Source of the DNA: Prolixibacteraceae bacterium
GTDB taxonomy: Bacteria > Bacteroidota > Bacteroidia > Bacteroidales > Prolixibacteraceae
NCBI GenBank assembly: GCA_027451165.1
Contig: DAIDJX010000189.1
Coordinates: forward strand, 1 to 6,673
Length of the DNA stretch: 6,673 nucleotides
Reading direction: 5' to 3'
Part shown: piece after piece, positions 6,618 through 6,673 of the stretch
Layout: each line of letters opens with the position of its first letter
How positions within the stretch are numbered: position 1 is the stretch's first letter
Notes under the pieces: model-generated
What the model was told of the DNA's origin: nothing
The model's input: the letters and a program-made list of their open reading frames with translations, nothing else
The model's database searches: none
Position numbers and translations under genes: made by a program

Positions 6618-6639
6618 TACCAGGCTTATCCTTACCCAA

Positions 6640-6673
6640 ATGCACAGACTTGGCTTTGAAGGTAATCGTGCAG
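6640..6673 (+). CDS. Possible start of a further gene, truncated by the window end
   Basis: An ATG at 6640 opens a frame that stays open to the window edge and reads MHRLGFEGNRA. Only 11 codons are visible, the product is not recognisable and no Shine-Dalgarno precedes it. Support is limited to the promoter-like signal upstream. The same bases could equally be intergenic or belong to the end of a gene on the opposite strand. Confidence 0.18.
   Translation, partial: MHRLGFEGNRA

Noticed and set aside
6589..6673. End of a minus-strand gene entering from the right
   Set aside because: Reading leftward from 6672 on the minus strand, one frame stays open for 28 codons to a stop near 6586, but the peptide (ending GKDKPGIKVFTGISRCQ) is not recognisable and too short to support a call.

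Overview
The window most likely comes from a member of the Bacteroidota, probably an uncultured Bacteroidales-like organism. The evidence is a periplasmic propeller plus Y_Y_Y sensor kinase (a family typical of this phylum), a MetF with the two internal insertions usual there, genes that lack a Shine-Dalgarno sequence, a promoter matching the Bacteroidota TAnnTTTG element, and short tandem repeats between genes. All recognisable genes lie on the + strand.

Bases 1-217 hold the last 71 codons of metH (cobalamin-dependent methionine synthase). A 142-base gap follows, built mostly of repeats: five ATTGACA heptamers that begin on the last base of the metH stop codon, then an array of roughly eight-base CTCAAACT units interrupted by a perfect 18-bp palindrome. 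Bases 360-1316 encode MetF (5,10-methylenetetrahydrofolate reductase). MetF makes the methyl-tetrahydrofolate that MetH uses to methylate homocysteine, so the left part is a methionine/one-carbon locus.

A 101-base intergenic region (1317-1417) separates this from a two-component system. It carries a good Bacteroidota-type promoter and two small dyads that overlap it. Bases 1418-5833 encode an unusually large sensor histidine kinase of 1471 residues: signal peptide, about 21 beta-propeller blade motifs, Y_Y_Y domain, one transmembrane helix, coiled coil, HisKA and HATPase. It ends after the ATPase domain and has no fused receiver or AraC domain. Ten bases later a separate NarL/LuxR-type response regulator (5844-6509) begins, which is the probable partner. 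The most notable feature is the blade count: it fits three seven-bladed propellers, whereas familiar hybrid two-component sensors of this phylum have two.

Bases 6510-6673 contain an imperfect dyad, a weak promoter-like signal and an ATG at 6640 that might start a further gene running off the window. No transfer signatures, IS elements, RNA genes or CRISPR arrays were seen. I found a somewhat atypical sensor, not a clearly new type of biological system.
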